Of a stretch of 12,130 nt of DNA, positions 1 to 7,509 are shown one piece after another; position 1 is the first letter of the stretch; each line of letters starts with the position of its first letter. The position numbers and the translations under genes were made by a program. The stretch lies in contig CAZFBR010000102.1 in the NCBI GenBank assembly GCA_964517215.1, positions 1-12,130 on the forward strand, in the 5' to 3' direction. This DNA comes from CAZFBR01 sp035353495 [NCBI: uncultured bacterium]. Its GTDB lineage: Bacteria; DAOPZR01. The notes beneath the pieces are model-generated. The model was not told the DNA's origin. It worked only from the letters and a program-made list of their open reading frames with translations, and ran no database searches.

Positions 1-549
1 GGGCTGCTGCTCAATCCACTTACCGGCTGGAAGAAGGCCGGGGATTTCAGCGAGGAGGCGGTGCGCGCGGGCTACCGGGCGATGCTCGCTGCCTACTACC
101 CGGCAGCGAAAGTGCATTTCGCGGAACTGCGCACGCCGATGCGCTACGCGGGGCCGCGCGAGGCGGTTTTCCATGCGCTGGTCCGCCGCAACCTCGGCTG
201 CACGCACTTCATCATCGGACGCGACCACGCGGGGGTTGGCGACTACTACGCACAGTACGCGGCGCATGAGCTGGCGGCGAAGCTGCAGCGGGAGGGTGAC
301 GGGCTCGGCATCGAGCTGCTGCTGATGCGCGAGCCGTACTGGTGTGAGCGTTGCGCGCAGATCGTCAGCGACCGCACCTGCAACCATTATGCGACGCATC
401 GCGTGCCGGTGAGCGCGACCCTGATCCGGCAGATGCTGGCGCAGGGGAAACGACCCGACCCGCGCTTCATGCGCGCGGAGGTGGCCGACGCGATCATCGC
501 GCTCGGCGACAGAATGTTCATTGCGAAGGAGGAGACATGCAACGGATAA
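1..549 (+). CDS. ATP sulfurylase (sulfate adenylyltransferase) family protein, C-terminal part, 5' end outside window
   Basis: Family role: sulfate + ATP gives adenosine 5'-phosphosulfate (APS) and pyrophosphate, in the cytoplasm. The frame is open from base 1, so the N-terminal half, including the ATP-binding QxxNPxHxxH region, is not visible. Seen here are the family signatures NPLTGWKKAGDF (codons 6-17), MRYAGPREAVFHALVRRN (about codons 47-64), and GCTHFIIGRDHAGVGDYY, which contains the active-site GRDHAG loop. A Cys-x2-Cys-x8-Cys-x-His zinc-type cluster follows (codons 115, 118, 127, 129). The C-terminus then follows family order (…RQMLAQGKRPDPRFMRAEV…) but is divergent: the usual SGTK/R-V-R stretch reads S-A-T-L-I-R (from base 412). 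It overlaps the next gene by 13 bases, so the two are probably translationally coupled. Family assignment is firm. Whether the substrate is still sulfate is open, because the setting is a sugar operon with no sulfate-reduction gene in view. Confidence 0.9.
   Translation, partial: GLLLNPLTGWKKAGDFSEEAVRAGYRAMLAAYYPAAKVHFAELRTPMRYAGPREAVFHALVRRNLGCTHFIIGRDHAGVGDYYAQYAAHELAAKLQREGDGLGIELLLMREPYWCERCAQIVSDRTCNHYATHRVPVSATLIRQMLAQGKRPDPRFMRAEVADAIIALGDRMFIAKEETCNG
526..532 (+). promoter_or_regulatory. Strong Shine-Dalgarno (AAGGAGG) for the PK-like gene
   Basis: AAGGAGG lies 4 bases before the ATG at 537, inside the end of the sulfurylase gene. It supports 537 as the start over the in-frame upstream ATG at 351, which would add about 60 arginine-rich residues with no match to pyruvate kinase. 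Confidence 0.75.
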
Positions 550-1517
550 TCGCGACGGTCGGCCCGGCCCTGCTCGGACGGCTGGCCCTGCATGAAGTGC
601 ATGACCGGCGGCTCATCTACCGCATCAACGGCGCGCACGGCACGGCGGACGACATCGCCGGCATGGTGGCGGCGATACGGGCGCAGGTGCCCGACGCGGC
701 GATCATGGTCGACCTGCCGGGCAACAAGGTGCGCACTGCCAACCTGGCCGCTCCCATTCCCTTGACCGACGGCGGCAGGATAACCCTGACCGCGCAGCAG
801 GTGAACTATGCGGGATTCTGCGCGCTGCTCAAGCCCGGTGACACTATCTGGGCGAATGACAGCACGCAGCGCTTCACCGTACTGCGGGCTGATGCCGGCA
901 GTGTCGAGATGCGCGCTCATTGCGGCGGCGAACTGCTGAACAACAAGGGGCTGCACGTGCGCGGCATCCACGCCAACCTGCCGTTCCTGTTCGAGCGCGA
1001 CCGCGTGCTCATTGACCTTGCCAACCGGTTGAAACTGGCATACGTCAGCCTGTCGTTCGTGCGGACTGCGGCGGATATCGCCGAAGCGCAGGCGCTGATC
1101 GCACCGGGGATCACCGTCATCGCCAAGGTGGAGACACGCGCGGCGGTGGACAACCTCGACGCCATCCTCGACGCGGTCGAGCACGTCAATGTCGACCGCG
1201 GCGACCTGTCGACCGAGGTCGGGCTGACGCAGGTCCCGGTCTTCCAGCGCTACATCATCGAGCGCGCGCGCCTGAAGCACCGGCGCGTCTTCCTCGCCAC
1301 CCAGGTGCTGAAGAACATGGAGGCGAAGCCGGTCCCGACCATCGCGGAGATCAACGACCTCTATCACAGCATCAAGAGCGGCGTCTACGGACTGCAGCTC
1401 TCGGAGGAAACGGCGGTCGGCCGCTACCCGGCCGAGGTGCTGCGCATGGTCTGGCAGGTGAATGACGAGATCGAGCGGGAAACGCATGGAGCGCCTGTCG
1501 CCGGAGCAACACGATGA
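537..1517 (+). CDS. Pyruvate-kinase-like protein, catalytic barrel plus B domain only (no C-terminal domain)
   Basis: 326 residues, against about 470 for ordinary pyruvate kinase. The start is set by a strong ribosome site, and residue 1 lies just before the first barrel strand (MQRIIATVGPA). Family landmarks seen: R29 and N31 in YRINGAHG; D59-L-P-G-N-K64-V-R66-T; a B-domain stretch (about 68-160) with KPGDTIWANDS and LLNNKGLHVRG; LSFVRTAADI; catalytic-type K197 and metal-ligand-type E199 in IAKVE; D223 in DRGDLS; T255 in ATQVLKNM; and the final barrel helix region LSEETAVGRYPAEV. The protein stops about 25 residues later, so the regulatory C-terminal domain is absent. Odd points: the K+-site serine of NFSHG is alanine (A33), and Lys64 sits where K+-independent enzymes carry Lys. 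PEP/ADP phosphotransfer looks chemically possible. Its role next to a sulfurylase is inferred: ATP regeneration, or phosphorylation of another substrate. It overlaps the next gene by ATGA. Confidence 0.85.
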   Translation: MQRIIATVGPALLGRLALHEVHDRRLIYRINGAHGTADDIAGMVAAIRAQVPDAAIMVDLPGNKVRTANLAAPIPLTDGGRITLTAQQVNYAGFCALLKPGDTIWANDSTQRFTVLRADAGSVEMRAHCGGELLNNKGLHVRGIHANLPFLFERDRVLIDLANRLKLAYVSLSFVRTAADIAEAQALIAPGITVIAKVETRAAVDNLDAILDAVEHVNVDRGDLSTEVGLTQVPVFQRYIIERARLKHRRVFLATQVLKNMEAKPVPTIAEINDLYHSIKSGVYGLQLSEETAVGRYPAEVLRMVWQVNDEIERETHGAPVAGATR

Positions 1518-3031
1518 CAGAAACCGACGGATTCCGCATCCTGCTGGTCTATCCGAACATCGGCATGAGCAAGATGCCGTCACTGGCAATGGGGCTGCTT
1601 ACCGCCGCGCTCAAGCGTGCCGGCATCACCGTGGCGTTGTTCGACGGGGCGAATTACCCTGACGAGGGGGCGGTGCACGAAGAGCGACGGATTGCCTCGC
1701 TTGCGTATCGGCCGTTCGACATCCGCCAGACCTTTGCCGAGGTTGGCAATGATCTGCAGGGAGATTTCCGCCGTTGCGTTGATGCATTTAAGCCGGACCT
1801 GGTCGCTTTTTCAATTCTGGAAGGGACCTGGCGCCGCACGCGGTTGCTGCTGGCGGCAGTGCGCGATTGCGGCATACCGGTTGTCTGTGGTGGCGTGCTG
1901 CCCGGCATGGCACCGTTGGAGGTGTTGCAGGAGCCGGGCATCGATATGCTTGTCGTCGGCGATGGCGAGAAGGTCATTGTCGATATCTGTGAACGGCTGC
2001 GCCGGAAGGAATCGCCACGCGGCCTGCCCGGTGTGTGGACGCGCGAGGCGGACGGCACGCTGCACAAACCGGAGACCATCGAGCTGGCGGACATCGATGC
2101 CCTGATCCCGGATTACTCGCTGGTGGCGGAAGACCAGTTCCGCAAACCGATGGGCGGCAGGGTATGGCGCATGATCCCGCTGGAGGCGAGCCGCGGCTGC
2201 CCGTTCAACTGCTCGTACTGCAACTCGCCGGCGCAGGAAAAGCTGGCGCGGGGATACGGGCACCGGCGCTTCCTGCGCTATAAGAGCATCGCAGCGCTTG
2301 AACGGGAATTGGTTGAACAGCAGCGCGCCTGCGCGCCCGAGTTCATTTTCTTCACGGATGATTCATTTCTCTCGCGGCCGCAGGAGGAGTTTGACGCATT
2401 TTGCATGATGTACCGAAAGATCGGGCTCCCCTTCTTTATGAACACGCGGATCGAGAGCGTGACAGCTGAAAAACTGGCTGCGCTGCGCGATTGCGGGTGT
2501 TTTCGCATGAGTTTCGGTCTGGAGCACGGTAATGAGGAGTTCCGGCGGCAGTGTCTCGGGAAGAAATTCGACAATGCAATGGTGCGCCGGGGTGTGGGGC
2601 TGCTGCGTGACAGCGGCATCCCGTTCTCAATCAATGTCATGATCGGCTTTCCGGAGGAAACACGGGCGCTGGTGTTCGACACGATCGAGCTGGCGCGGGA
2701 CCTCCAGGGCTATGATGCGCTAACCGTCAGCATCTTCACGCCGTTTCGCGGAACCGTGCTGCGCGAGCGCCTGCTGGCACGCGGCTGGCTCGACCCGGCA
2801 ATTATCCCCGCAGGGCTGTCGGAACCGTCCCTGCTGCGCATGCCGCCACCCTTTCTGCAAGTTGACGAAATCGAGGGCTTGTTCCGCACGTTCGCCCTGT
2901 ATGCATATTTCCCGCGCGAACGCTGGCCGGAGATCGCGGCGGCTGAGCGGATGGACGAAGCGGGCACAGCGGCATATCGGCGGCTGAGCGTTGAATACCA
3001 GCAATGCAAATACGGCAACGGAGCAGCGTGA
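1514..3031 (+). CDS. Radical SAM enzyme with N-terminal B12-binding-type domain
   Basis: 505 residues. Residues about 8-165 form a Rossmann-like cobalamin-binding-type domain (RILLVYPN…, ALKRAGITVALFDGAN, FKPDLVAFSI, IPVVCGGVLPG, IDMLVVGDGE). I see no DxHxxG motif, as is common in radical SAM relatives of this domain. A linker leads to the radical SAM barrel with C229-x3-C233-x2-C236 (SRGCPFNCSYCNSP) for the SAM-binding 4Fe-4S cluster. Later barrel segments include FFTDDSFLSR, MNTRIESVT, MSFGLEHGNEE and INVMIGFPEET, typical of B12-radical SAM proteins. Many relatives methylate unactivated carbon or phosphorus; others do ring or oxidative chemistry. In this operon a sugar-derived substrate is the natural guess, but that is inference. 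The start overlaps the previous stop as ATGA. The gene has visibly more AT-rich stretches than the genes at the right end of the window. Confidence 0.87.
   Translation: MTETDGFRILLVYPNIGMSKMPSLAMGLLTAALKRAGITVALFDGANYPDEGAVHEERRIASLAYRPFDIRQTFAEVGNDLQGDFRRCVDAFKPDLVAFSILEGTWRRTRLLLAAVRDCGIPVVCGGVLPGMAPLEVLQEPGIDMLVVGDGEKVIVDICERLRRKESPRGLPGVWTREADGTLHKPETIELADIDALIPDYSLVAEDQFRKPMGGRVWRMIPLEASRGCPFNCSYCNSPAQEKLARGYGHRRFLRYKSIAALERELVEQQRACAPEFIFFTDDSFLSRPQEEFDAFCMMYRKIGLPFFMNTRIESVTAEKLAALRDCGCFRMSFGLEHGNEEFRRQCLGKKFDNAMVRRGVGLLRDSGIPFSINVMIGFPEETRALVFDTIELARDLQGYDALTVSIFTPFRGTVLRERLLARGWLDPAIIPAGLSEPSLLRMPPPFLQVDEIEGLFRTFALYAYFPRERWPEIAAAERMDEAGTAAYRRLSVEYQQCKYGNGAA
3020..3023 (+). promoter_or_regulatory. 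Ribosome binding site (GGAG) favouring the start at 3031
   Basis: GGAG lies 7 bases before ATG 3031, and that ATG overlaps the upstream stop as TGATG. An in-frame ATG at 3004 would overlap the previous gene by 28 bases and has no comparable site. Confidence 0.55.
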
Positions 3032-4005
3032 TGGCGGATATTCCGGTCAATGCGAATATACACCGGGTCGGCGGCCGCGACATTCTGGCGAAGGACGAAC
3101 CCCGATTCCGTGAGTACCGGCGGCAATGGCGGGAGAATCCGGAGCAGGGGATTGTCGCGCCGGCACCGCTCTTCCTCGATATTGAGGTGACCTCGGCCTG
3201 CAACCTGCGCTGCCCGTTCTGCGCCACCACCTACCGCGGGGGGAAAATCAAGGCCGGAATGATGCCGGCGGCGCTGGCGTACCAGGTCATCGACGAAGCG
3301 GCAGCGGCCGGCGTCTACGGCTGCAAGTTTAACTACCGCGGCGAGCCGTTGCTCCATCCGGTACTGCCGTCATTTGTGGCCCGCGCCAAGCGACGCGGGA
3401 TGATCGATGTCTATTTCAACACCAATGCAATGCTGCTGACGGAGGAAAAGGCGCTGGCGCTGATCGAGGCCGGTCTCGATCGCATCTCGGTTTCATTCGA
3501 GGGGATCACGAAAGAATTCTACGAACGCAATCGCGTTGGCGCTGATTACGACACGGTGCTGCGCAATGTCGACGGCCTGCAGCAGGCCAAGCGGCGCCTT
3601 GGCGTCACGTATCCTGCGTTGCGCGTGCAGACGGTGCGCCTCCCCGGAGTTGATCTCGACGCCTACGCGAAATTCTGGGAAGGGCGCGTGGACGAGATCG
3701 CCTACCTCGACTACAAGGAGATGAAGGAGCGGCGCTGCGGCATAGCCGCCGACTGGGCCTGCCCGCAGCTCTGGCAGCGCCTGTGCATCTGGTGGGACGG
3801 GACGGTGGTCCCCTGCAACCATGATGATGACGCGCACCTGCAGTTGGGGAATGCGAACCATGACCGCATTGTCGCCTGCTGGCAGCAGCCGCGCCTGCAG
3901 GAGGTGCGGGCGTTGCACCGGCAGGGTATGGCGCATACGGTGGCGGGATGCGACGGCTGCTATCTGCGCGACAGCGAAATCGGCAAACTCGGAGCGAAGG
4001 GGTGA
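3031..4005 (+). CDS. Radical SAM protein with SPASM-like C-terminal cysteine region
   Basis: 324 residues from the preferred start (333 if ATG 3004 is used). The radical SAM cluster motif is C57-x3-C61-x2-C64 (SACNLRCPFCATT). Barrel segments follow: YGCKFNYRGEPLLHP, the equivalent of the usual GGEP strand; VYFNTNAMLLT; and GLDRISVSFEG. The C-terminal region holds C236, C244, C252, C262, C307 and C310 in the context CPQLWQRLCIWWDGTVVPCN…LGN…CDGC, the SPASM/twitch pattern that binds one or two auxiliary Fe-S clusters. Relatives oxidise alcohols, cross-link peptides or remodel sugars. I see no precursor-peptide gene nearby, so a small-molecule (sugar) substrate is more likely here. It abuts the B12-type radical SAM gene, so the two may act in sequence. 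The exact reaction cannot be read from sequence. Confidence 0.87.
   Translation: MADIPVNANIHRVGGRDILAKDEPRFREYRRQWRENPEQGIVAPAPLFLDIEVTSACNLRCPFCATTYRGGKIKAGMMPAALAYQVIDEAAAAGVYGCKFNYRGEPLLHPVLPSFVARAKRRGMIDVYFNTNAMLLTEEKALALIEAGLDRISVSFEGITKEFYERNRVGADYDTVLRNVDGLQQAKRRLGVTYPALRVQTVRLPGVDLDAYAKFWEGRVDEIAYLDYKEMKERRCGIAADWACPQLWQRLCIWWDGTVVPCNHDDDAHLQLGNANHDRIVACWQQPRLQEVRALHRQGMAHTVAGCDGCYLRDSEIGKLGAKG
3997..4002 (+). promoter_or_regulatory. Ribosome binding site (AAGGGG) for the SDR gene
   Basis: AAGGGG lies inside the end of the SPASM gene, 7 bases before ATG 4010 and 4 before ATG 4007. The spacing favours 4010, but the two starts differ by one methionine only. Confidence 0.5.
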
Positions 4006-4009
4006 GATG

Positions 4010-4762
4010 ATGGCGGCGGAAACGCTGAAGGGCAAACGGATACTGGTCACCGGCGCTTCCGGCGGGATCGGGCAGGCAATTGCCCGGGCCCTGGCGGCAG
4101 ACGGCGCCCGGCTCGGGTTGCAGTACGGCGGCAATGCGCCGACAGCGCGGAAGCTGGCAGCTGAACTCGGCGCCCGGCATGGGATTGACGTCTGCCTGTT
4201 TAAGGCCGATTTGACTCGTGCGGCGGAATGCCGCCAGCTGGCGCGCGCGTTCGTGAAGGAATTTCGCGGCTGCGATGCGCTGATTAACAACGCGGGAGGC
4301 GCCTGCGGAGCACAGCAGCTGGTAAAATTGCGATTACGTGACTGGGAGCGCACGCTGACCCTGAACGCCACCGCCCCTTTCCTCCTGGCGCAGGGCCTGC
4401 TCCCGGCATTGCGGAAGAGCCGCGGAAGGATCATCAATATCAGTTCGATCGCGGCAAAATACGGCGGCGGCGCCGACACGGCCCATTACGCCTGCGCCAA
4501 GGCGGCGCTGGAATGCCTGACGAAAGCGCTGGCGAAGGCAGGGGCGGCGGACGGAGTGACGGCCGTCACCCTGCGCCTCGGCGTGTTCGACACCCCGTTC
4601 GCGCGGCGTATCGGCAGGACGGCAGCGCAGCAGCGCCGGCGGGTGGCGGCAATCCCCCTCAGGCGGATGGGAGAGCCGGAAGAGGCGGCGGCGATGGTGC
4701 GGCAGCTGCTGCTGACCGGGTATATGACGGGCAGCGTCGTCGAGCTGACGGGCGGCGACTGA
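4010..4762 (+). CDS. Short-chain dehydrogenase/reductase (SDR), FabG-like
   Basis: 250 residues (251 if the ATG at 4007 is used), the normal size of a classical SDR. Seen: cofactor motif T14-G-A-S-G-G-I-G21; N93-N-A-G-G97; an Asn in LTLNATAPF (tetrad Asn); Ser145/146 in INISSIAAKYG; and catalytic Y160-x3-K164 in HYACAKA. The C-terminus ends with the family-typical YMTGSVVELTGGD. It should be a cytoplasmic NAD(P)(H)-dependent oxidoreductase acting on a hydroxyl or keto group. Given its neighbours, the substrate is probably a sugar or sugar-acid intermediate rather than a fatty-acyl chain, but FabG-like sequences cannot be assigned a substrate by eye. It starts 4 bases after the preceding stop and ends 3 bases before the next start. 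Confidence 0.9.
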   Translation: MAAETLKGKRILVTGASGGIGQAIARALAADGARLGLQYGGNAPTARKLAAELGARHGIDVCLFKADLTRAAECRQLARAFVKEFRGCDALINNAGGACGAQQLVKLRLRDWERTLTLNATAPFLLAQGLLPALRKSRGRIINISSIAAKYGGGADTAHYACAKAALECLTKALAKAGAADGVTAVTLRLGVFDTPFARRIGRTAAQQRRRVAAIPLRRMGEPEEAAAMVRQLLLTGYMTGSVVELTGGD

Positions 4763-4765
4763 ACG

Positions 4766-5755
4766 ATGCGCGAACGGGATATACGCCCGCAGCAGGTGTT
4801 TGACGAGTTCCTGCGGCTGTCGCGGCTTGATGCGCGGCAGCTGGCGGCGCAGCAGGAGCACTGGCGACACTGCGCCTGCCCGGCGTGCGGGGCGAAGCAG
4901 TCGCTGCCGGGTTTCAGCAAACACGGATTCAGCTACGTGACGTGCGCACGCTGCGCCTCGCTGTACGCCGACCCGCGCCCGACCCGCGCTGCCCTCGCGG
5001 AATTCTACCGCGACTCCCGTGCGGCGCGCTTTTTGACCGGCACCTTCTACCGGGAAACAGAGCAACAGCGGCGCATGCTGATGTTCAGGCCACGGGCGCG
5101 GCTATTGGCGCAACTGCTGCGCCAGCATGGGGTGCGCCGGATCACCCGCCTGGCGGACATCGGCGCGGGCTACGGGGTATTTCTCCAAGAAATGCGCCGC
5201 ACACGGTTGGCGGGCAGTTACACGGCGATCGAACCGTCGTTGAGTGCCGGCGCGGTATTGCGCGACAAGAAATTCAAGGTCATTCAGGCGATGCTCGAAG
5301 CGGTGCCCCGCAACGAATACGGCCGTTACGATCTGCTGACGATGTGTGAGCTGTTCGAGCATCTGCATGCACCGGCGCCATTCCTGCGAAAAGTCCGGCG
5401 GTTGTTGCGCCCGCACGGCTGCCTCTTCCTGACCACGCTGAGCGGCGCCGGGTTTGATATCCGTGTGCTGGGCAGGGACGCACGGGCAGTCCATCCGCCG
5501 CATCACCTGAATTTTGTCACGCCTGACGCCATGGCGATATTGCTGCGACGCTGCGGATTTGAATCGCTTGCCATCATCACGCCGGGGAAACTTGATACGG
5601 ATATCGTGGCGAACGCGCCGGCTGCAGTACAGCGGCGCCTGCCACCGTTCCTGCGCGAGCTGCTGGCGAATGAAACGGCGCGCACGGCTTTGCAGCAATT
5701 CCTCGTGGCAAACCGGATGAGCTCGCACATGGTCGTACTGGCACGGCGGAAATGA
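4766..5755 (+). CDS. SAM-dependent methyltransferase with N-terminal zinc ribbon
   Basis: 329 residues. An N-terminal zinc-ribbon-like Cys4 (C38-x2-C41 … C60-x2-C63) is followed by YADPRPTRAALAEFY, a layout shared with zinc-ribbon methyltransferases from glycan and natural-product loci. The class I methyltransferase core starts at motif I, L129-A-D-I-G-A-G-Y-G137. Next come an acidic residue in YTAIEPS, then LTMCELFEHL and LRKVRRLLRPHGCLFLTTLS, the usual post-motifs of the Methyltransf_23 type. A C-terminal tail of about 90 residues follows, starting around HHLNFVTPDAM. It probably O-, N- or C-methylates a sugar or glycan; sugar C-methyltransferases have a similar N-terminal zinc ribbon but a longer C-terminal domain than seen here. 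The start lies 3 bases after the SDR stop, and the stop overlaps the next start as ATGA. Confidence 0.85.
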   Translation: MRERDIRPQQVFDEFLRLSRLDARQLAAQQEHWRHCACPACGAKQSLPGFSKHGFSYVTCARCASLYADPRPTRAALAEFYRDSRAARFLTGTFYRETEQQRRMLMFRPRARLLAQLLRQHGVRRITRLADIGAGYGVFLQEMRRTRLAGSYTAIEPSLSAGAVLRDKKFKVIQAMLEAVPRNEYGRYDLLTMCELFEHLHAPAPFLRKVRRLLRPHGCLFLTTLSGAGFDIRVLGRDARAVHPPHHLNFVTPDAMAILLRRCGFESLAIITPGKLDTDIVANAPAAVQRRLPPFLRELLANETARTALQQFLVANRMSSHMVVLARRK

Positions 5756-7509
5756 CGGTTTGGCTGTGGGACCATCGGGCTGTGCCGAACCTCTGGCGGC
5801 AGCCGGTGCGCTGGACGGAAACCGACTGGCTTTACGCCGGCGAAAACTATGCGGCAGCACGGGCATTGGCTGCGAAGTTTGCCGAACGTGGCGCAGAGGA
5901 AATTGCAGCGACGGCCGTGCACGCGGTGATGGACGACAGCCTCATGGCGGAATATGTCACTGCCATTGCCGCGTTCGGCAGGACGCAACCGGTGATGAAG
6001 TGGATGCTCACCGGTGCGGCGCATCGCAACGCTGGCAACCCGGTGCTGCTTGATCTTGCCCGGACAATTGCCCTGCGCCGGCACATGGCAATACGCGGCG
6101 ATCGCGATCTTGTTGTGGTAGCGGAACGCCCGGCGTTTCTGCGCCTGCTGCACGGTTGCTTTCCGGCAGCAGCAACGTCGTTTCCCGCAGGCGGCCTGCG
6201 GTTTGCCCACGGGCTGTCGCGTGCCCCGCGCCTCGCGCGCAAAAGCATACGGCGCTGGCTCAAGGCACGGGGCCGCGCACGGCGTGTGCGCTCGTCGCCG
6301 CCGCCGGCGGGACCGGTGACACTCATACGCTGCTGGTGTGACCGGCGTATGTTCACTGCAACAGGCGCGTTTCGCGACCCCTATTTCGGCGATCTTGCGG
6401 AGTGGGCACGCCGGGAGGGACGTCCGGTGGCGCTGCTGGCCTGTCTGCTTGACGATGCGGCGATAGCAGGGCTGCAGCGGCTGCAGGCTGGCGGCTGGCC
6501 AGTCGCCTATTATGATGATTTGACGACACCCGTTGAACGGTTGCGGATCGCCCTGGCGCCGCTCCTGCAGCGGGCGTCCCGGTTTCGTAAGGTGATCGTG
6601 CGGGAGATCGATATAAGCCCGCTGCTTCAGGCGCAGGCGGATGCCGAGGCGGAGAACGGCAGCGAGGCGCTTCCCTTGACCGAGCGCGCGATGGTGCGCG
6701 GCCTCCGCCGGCGCGGCTGGAAGGTGGAACGACTGATCTACCCGTTCGAAAATCAGCCGTGGGAACGGATGCTGCTGACCAGTATGCGCAGCACCTATCC
6801 TGATTGTGCGATGGTCGGCTACCAGCATTCGGTCGTCTCGCCCCGGTACCTTTTTTACCGTTCGGAAGCCAGTGAATCGGCATATATGCCGCAACCGGAT
6901 AGCATCGTCACCAGCGGCTTCGCGGCAGCGGCACTGCTCAGTCACTACGGTTACCGTTCGCGGATTATTGTCGGGTGCGGACTCCGTTATGCGCCGTCTG
7001 GGCCAGCTGCCGCGCTGGTGGGAAAAGTGCGCCGCATCGTTGTGGCCTTGCCCATCTATGCAGGTGAGGCAGACGAGCTGATTGACGCGCTGCACGGGCT
7101 TGCCGGTACTGCGGGATGCAAACTGACAGTTGTGCCGCACCCGTGCCAGCTGCCGGGTGCGGCGACCCGCGAGCGGCTGGCGGCGCTGGGCGTGGAGTTC
7201 AGCACACTCCCGCTGGCCGTGGTGCTGCAGCGCGGCGACGTGCTGGTGTACGGCAACAGCGCCGCCTGCCTCGATGGACTGGCGGCCGGTTGCGCGCTGG
7301 TCTATTTTCGTGCGCGTTACGGATACAATTATGATCCGCTGGATGGTCGTGATGCGGTGCGCCGGGCGGTGACGACGCTTGATGCGGGCATACTGCAGGT
7401 CTTGCCGCCGTCCGACCCGGCGGCGATACTGGCGGAGTTTGTTTCGCCGGTCACGTCGGAGGCATGCGCGGTATTCTTCGCCGATAGACAGCAGGCGGAA
7501 CATGCCTGA
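5752..7509 (+). CDS. Putative GT-B surface-carbohydrate transferase, first of two paralogues
   Basis: 585 residues, cytoplasmic in appearance, with no signal peptide or clear membrane segment. I do not recognise a named enzyme. It resembles predicted surface-carbohydrate biosynthesis proteins (from memory, not checked). The N-terminal third is poorly conserved and includes a basic stretch (about residues 160-190). From about 195 it aligns by eye with the next gene: TLIRCWCDRRMF…FRDPYFGDL against LLRTWLDDRCF…FRDVYLGEL; then Y330-P-F-E-N-Q-P-W-E338 and G-Y357-Q-H-S. A His-Pro pair (H463-P464) follows, then GNS503AACLDGLAAG near the end. HP followed by Ser/Thr is seen in several CMP-sugar-dependent GT-B families, where the residues contact the nucleotide phosphate. 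A CMP-sugar transferase role is therefore inferred, supported by the cytidylyltransferase gene at 10098. It overlaps the next gene by 8 bases. Confidence 0.75.
   Translation: MTVWLWDHRAVPNLWRQPVRWTETDWLYAGENYAAARALAAKFAERGAEEIAATAVHAVMDDSLMAEYVTAIAAFGRTQPVMKWMLTGAAHRNAGNPVLLDLARTIALRRHMAIRGDRDLVVVAERPAFLRLLHGCFPAAATSFPAGGLRFAHGLSRAPRLARKSIRRWLKARGRARRVRSSPPPAGPVTLIRCWCDRRMFTATGAFRDPYFGDLAEWARREGRPVALLACLLDDAAIAGLQRLQAGGWPVAYYDDLTTPVERLRIALAPLLQRASRFRKVIVREIDISPLLQAQADAEAENGSEALPLTERAMVRGLRRRGWKVERLIYPFENQPWERMLLTSMRSTYPDCAMVGYQHSVVSPRYLFYRSEASESAYMPQPDSIVTSGFAAAALLSHYGYRSRIIVGCGLRYAPSGPAAALVGKVRRIVVALPIYAGEADELIDALHGLAGTAGCKLTVVPHPCQLPGAATRERLAALGVEFSTLPLAVVLQRGDVLVYGNSAACLDGLAAGCALVYFRARYGYNYDPLDGRDAVRRAVTTLDAGILQVLPPSDPAAILAEFVSPVTSEACAVFFADRQQAEHA

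Noticed and set aside
351-536. N-terminal extension of the PK-like protein from ATG 351
   Set aside because: It lies in the sulfurylase coding region in another frame, is arginine-rich, does not resemble pyruvate kinase, and a strong ribosome site precedes 537.
1202-1221. Short inverted repeat CGACCT…AGGTCG
   Set aside because: A 6-base stem inside conserved pyruvate-kinase coding sequence (the GDLSTEVG region), with no T-run; chance is likely in GC-rich DNA.
387-1589. A 400-codon minus-strand open frame opposite the PK-like gene
   Set aside because: The sense strand carries many pyruvate-kinase signatures; the antisense product has no recognisable motif and crosses a gene junction.
1514-4005. 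A RiPP (modified peptide) cluster, given the SPASM-type radical SAM gene
   Set aside because: No small precursor gene, leader-like peptide or peptide exporter is visible, and the surrounding genes are sugar-nucleotide enzymes.
6473-6500. Repetitive CTGCAG/GGCTG-like stretch
   Set aside because: Low-complexity coding sequence rich in Leu/Gln/Gly codons, with no regular repeat unit.
7379-7501. N-terminal extension of the second paralogue from ATG 7379
   Set aside because: It is an arginine-rich out-of-frame reading of the first paralogue; the ATG at 7502 gives the normal operon-type overlap.
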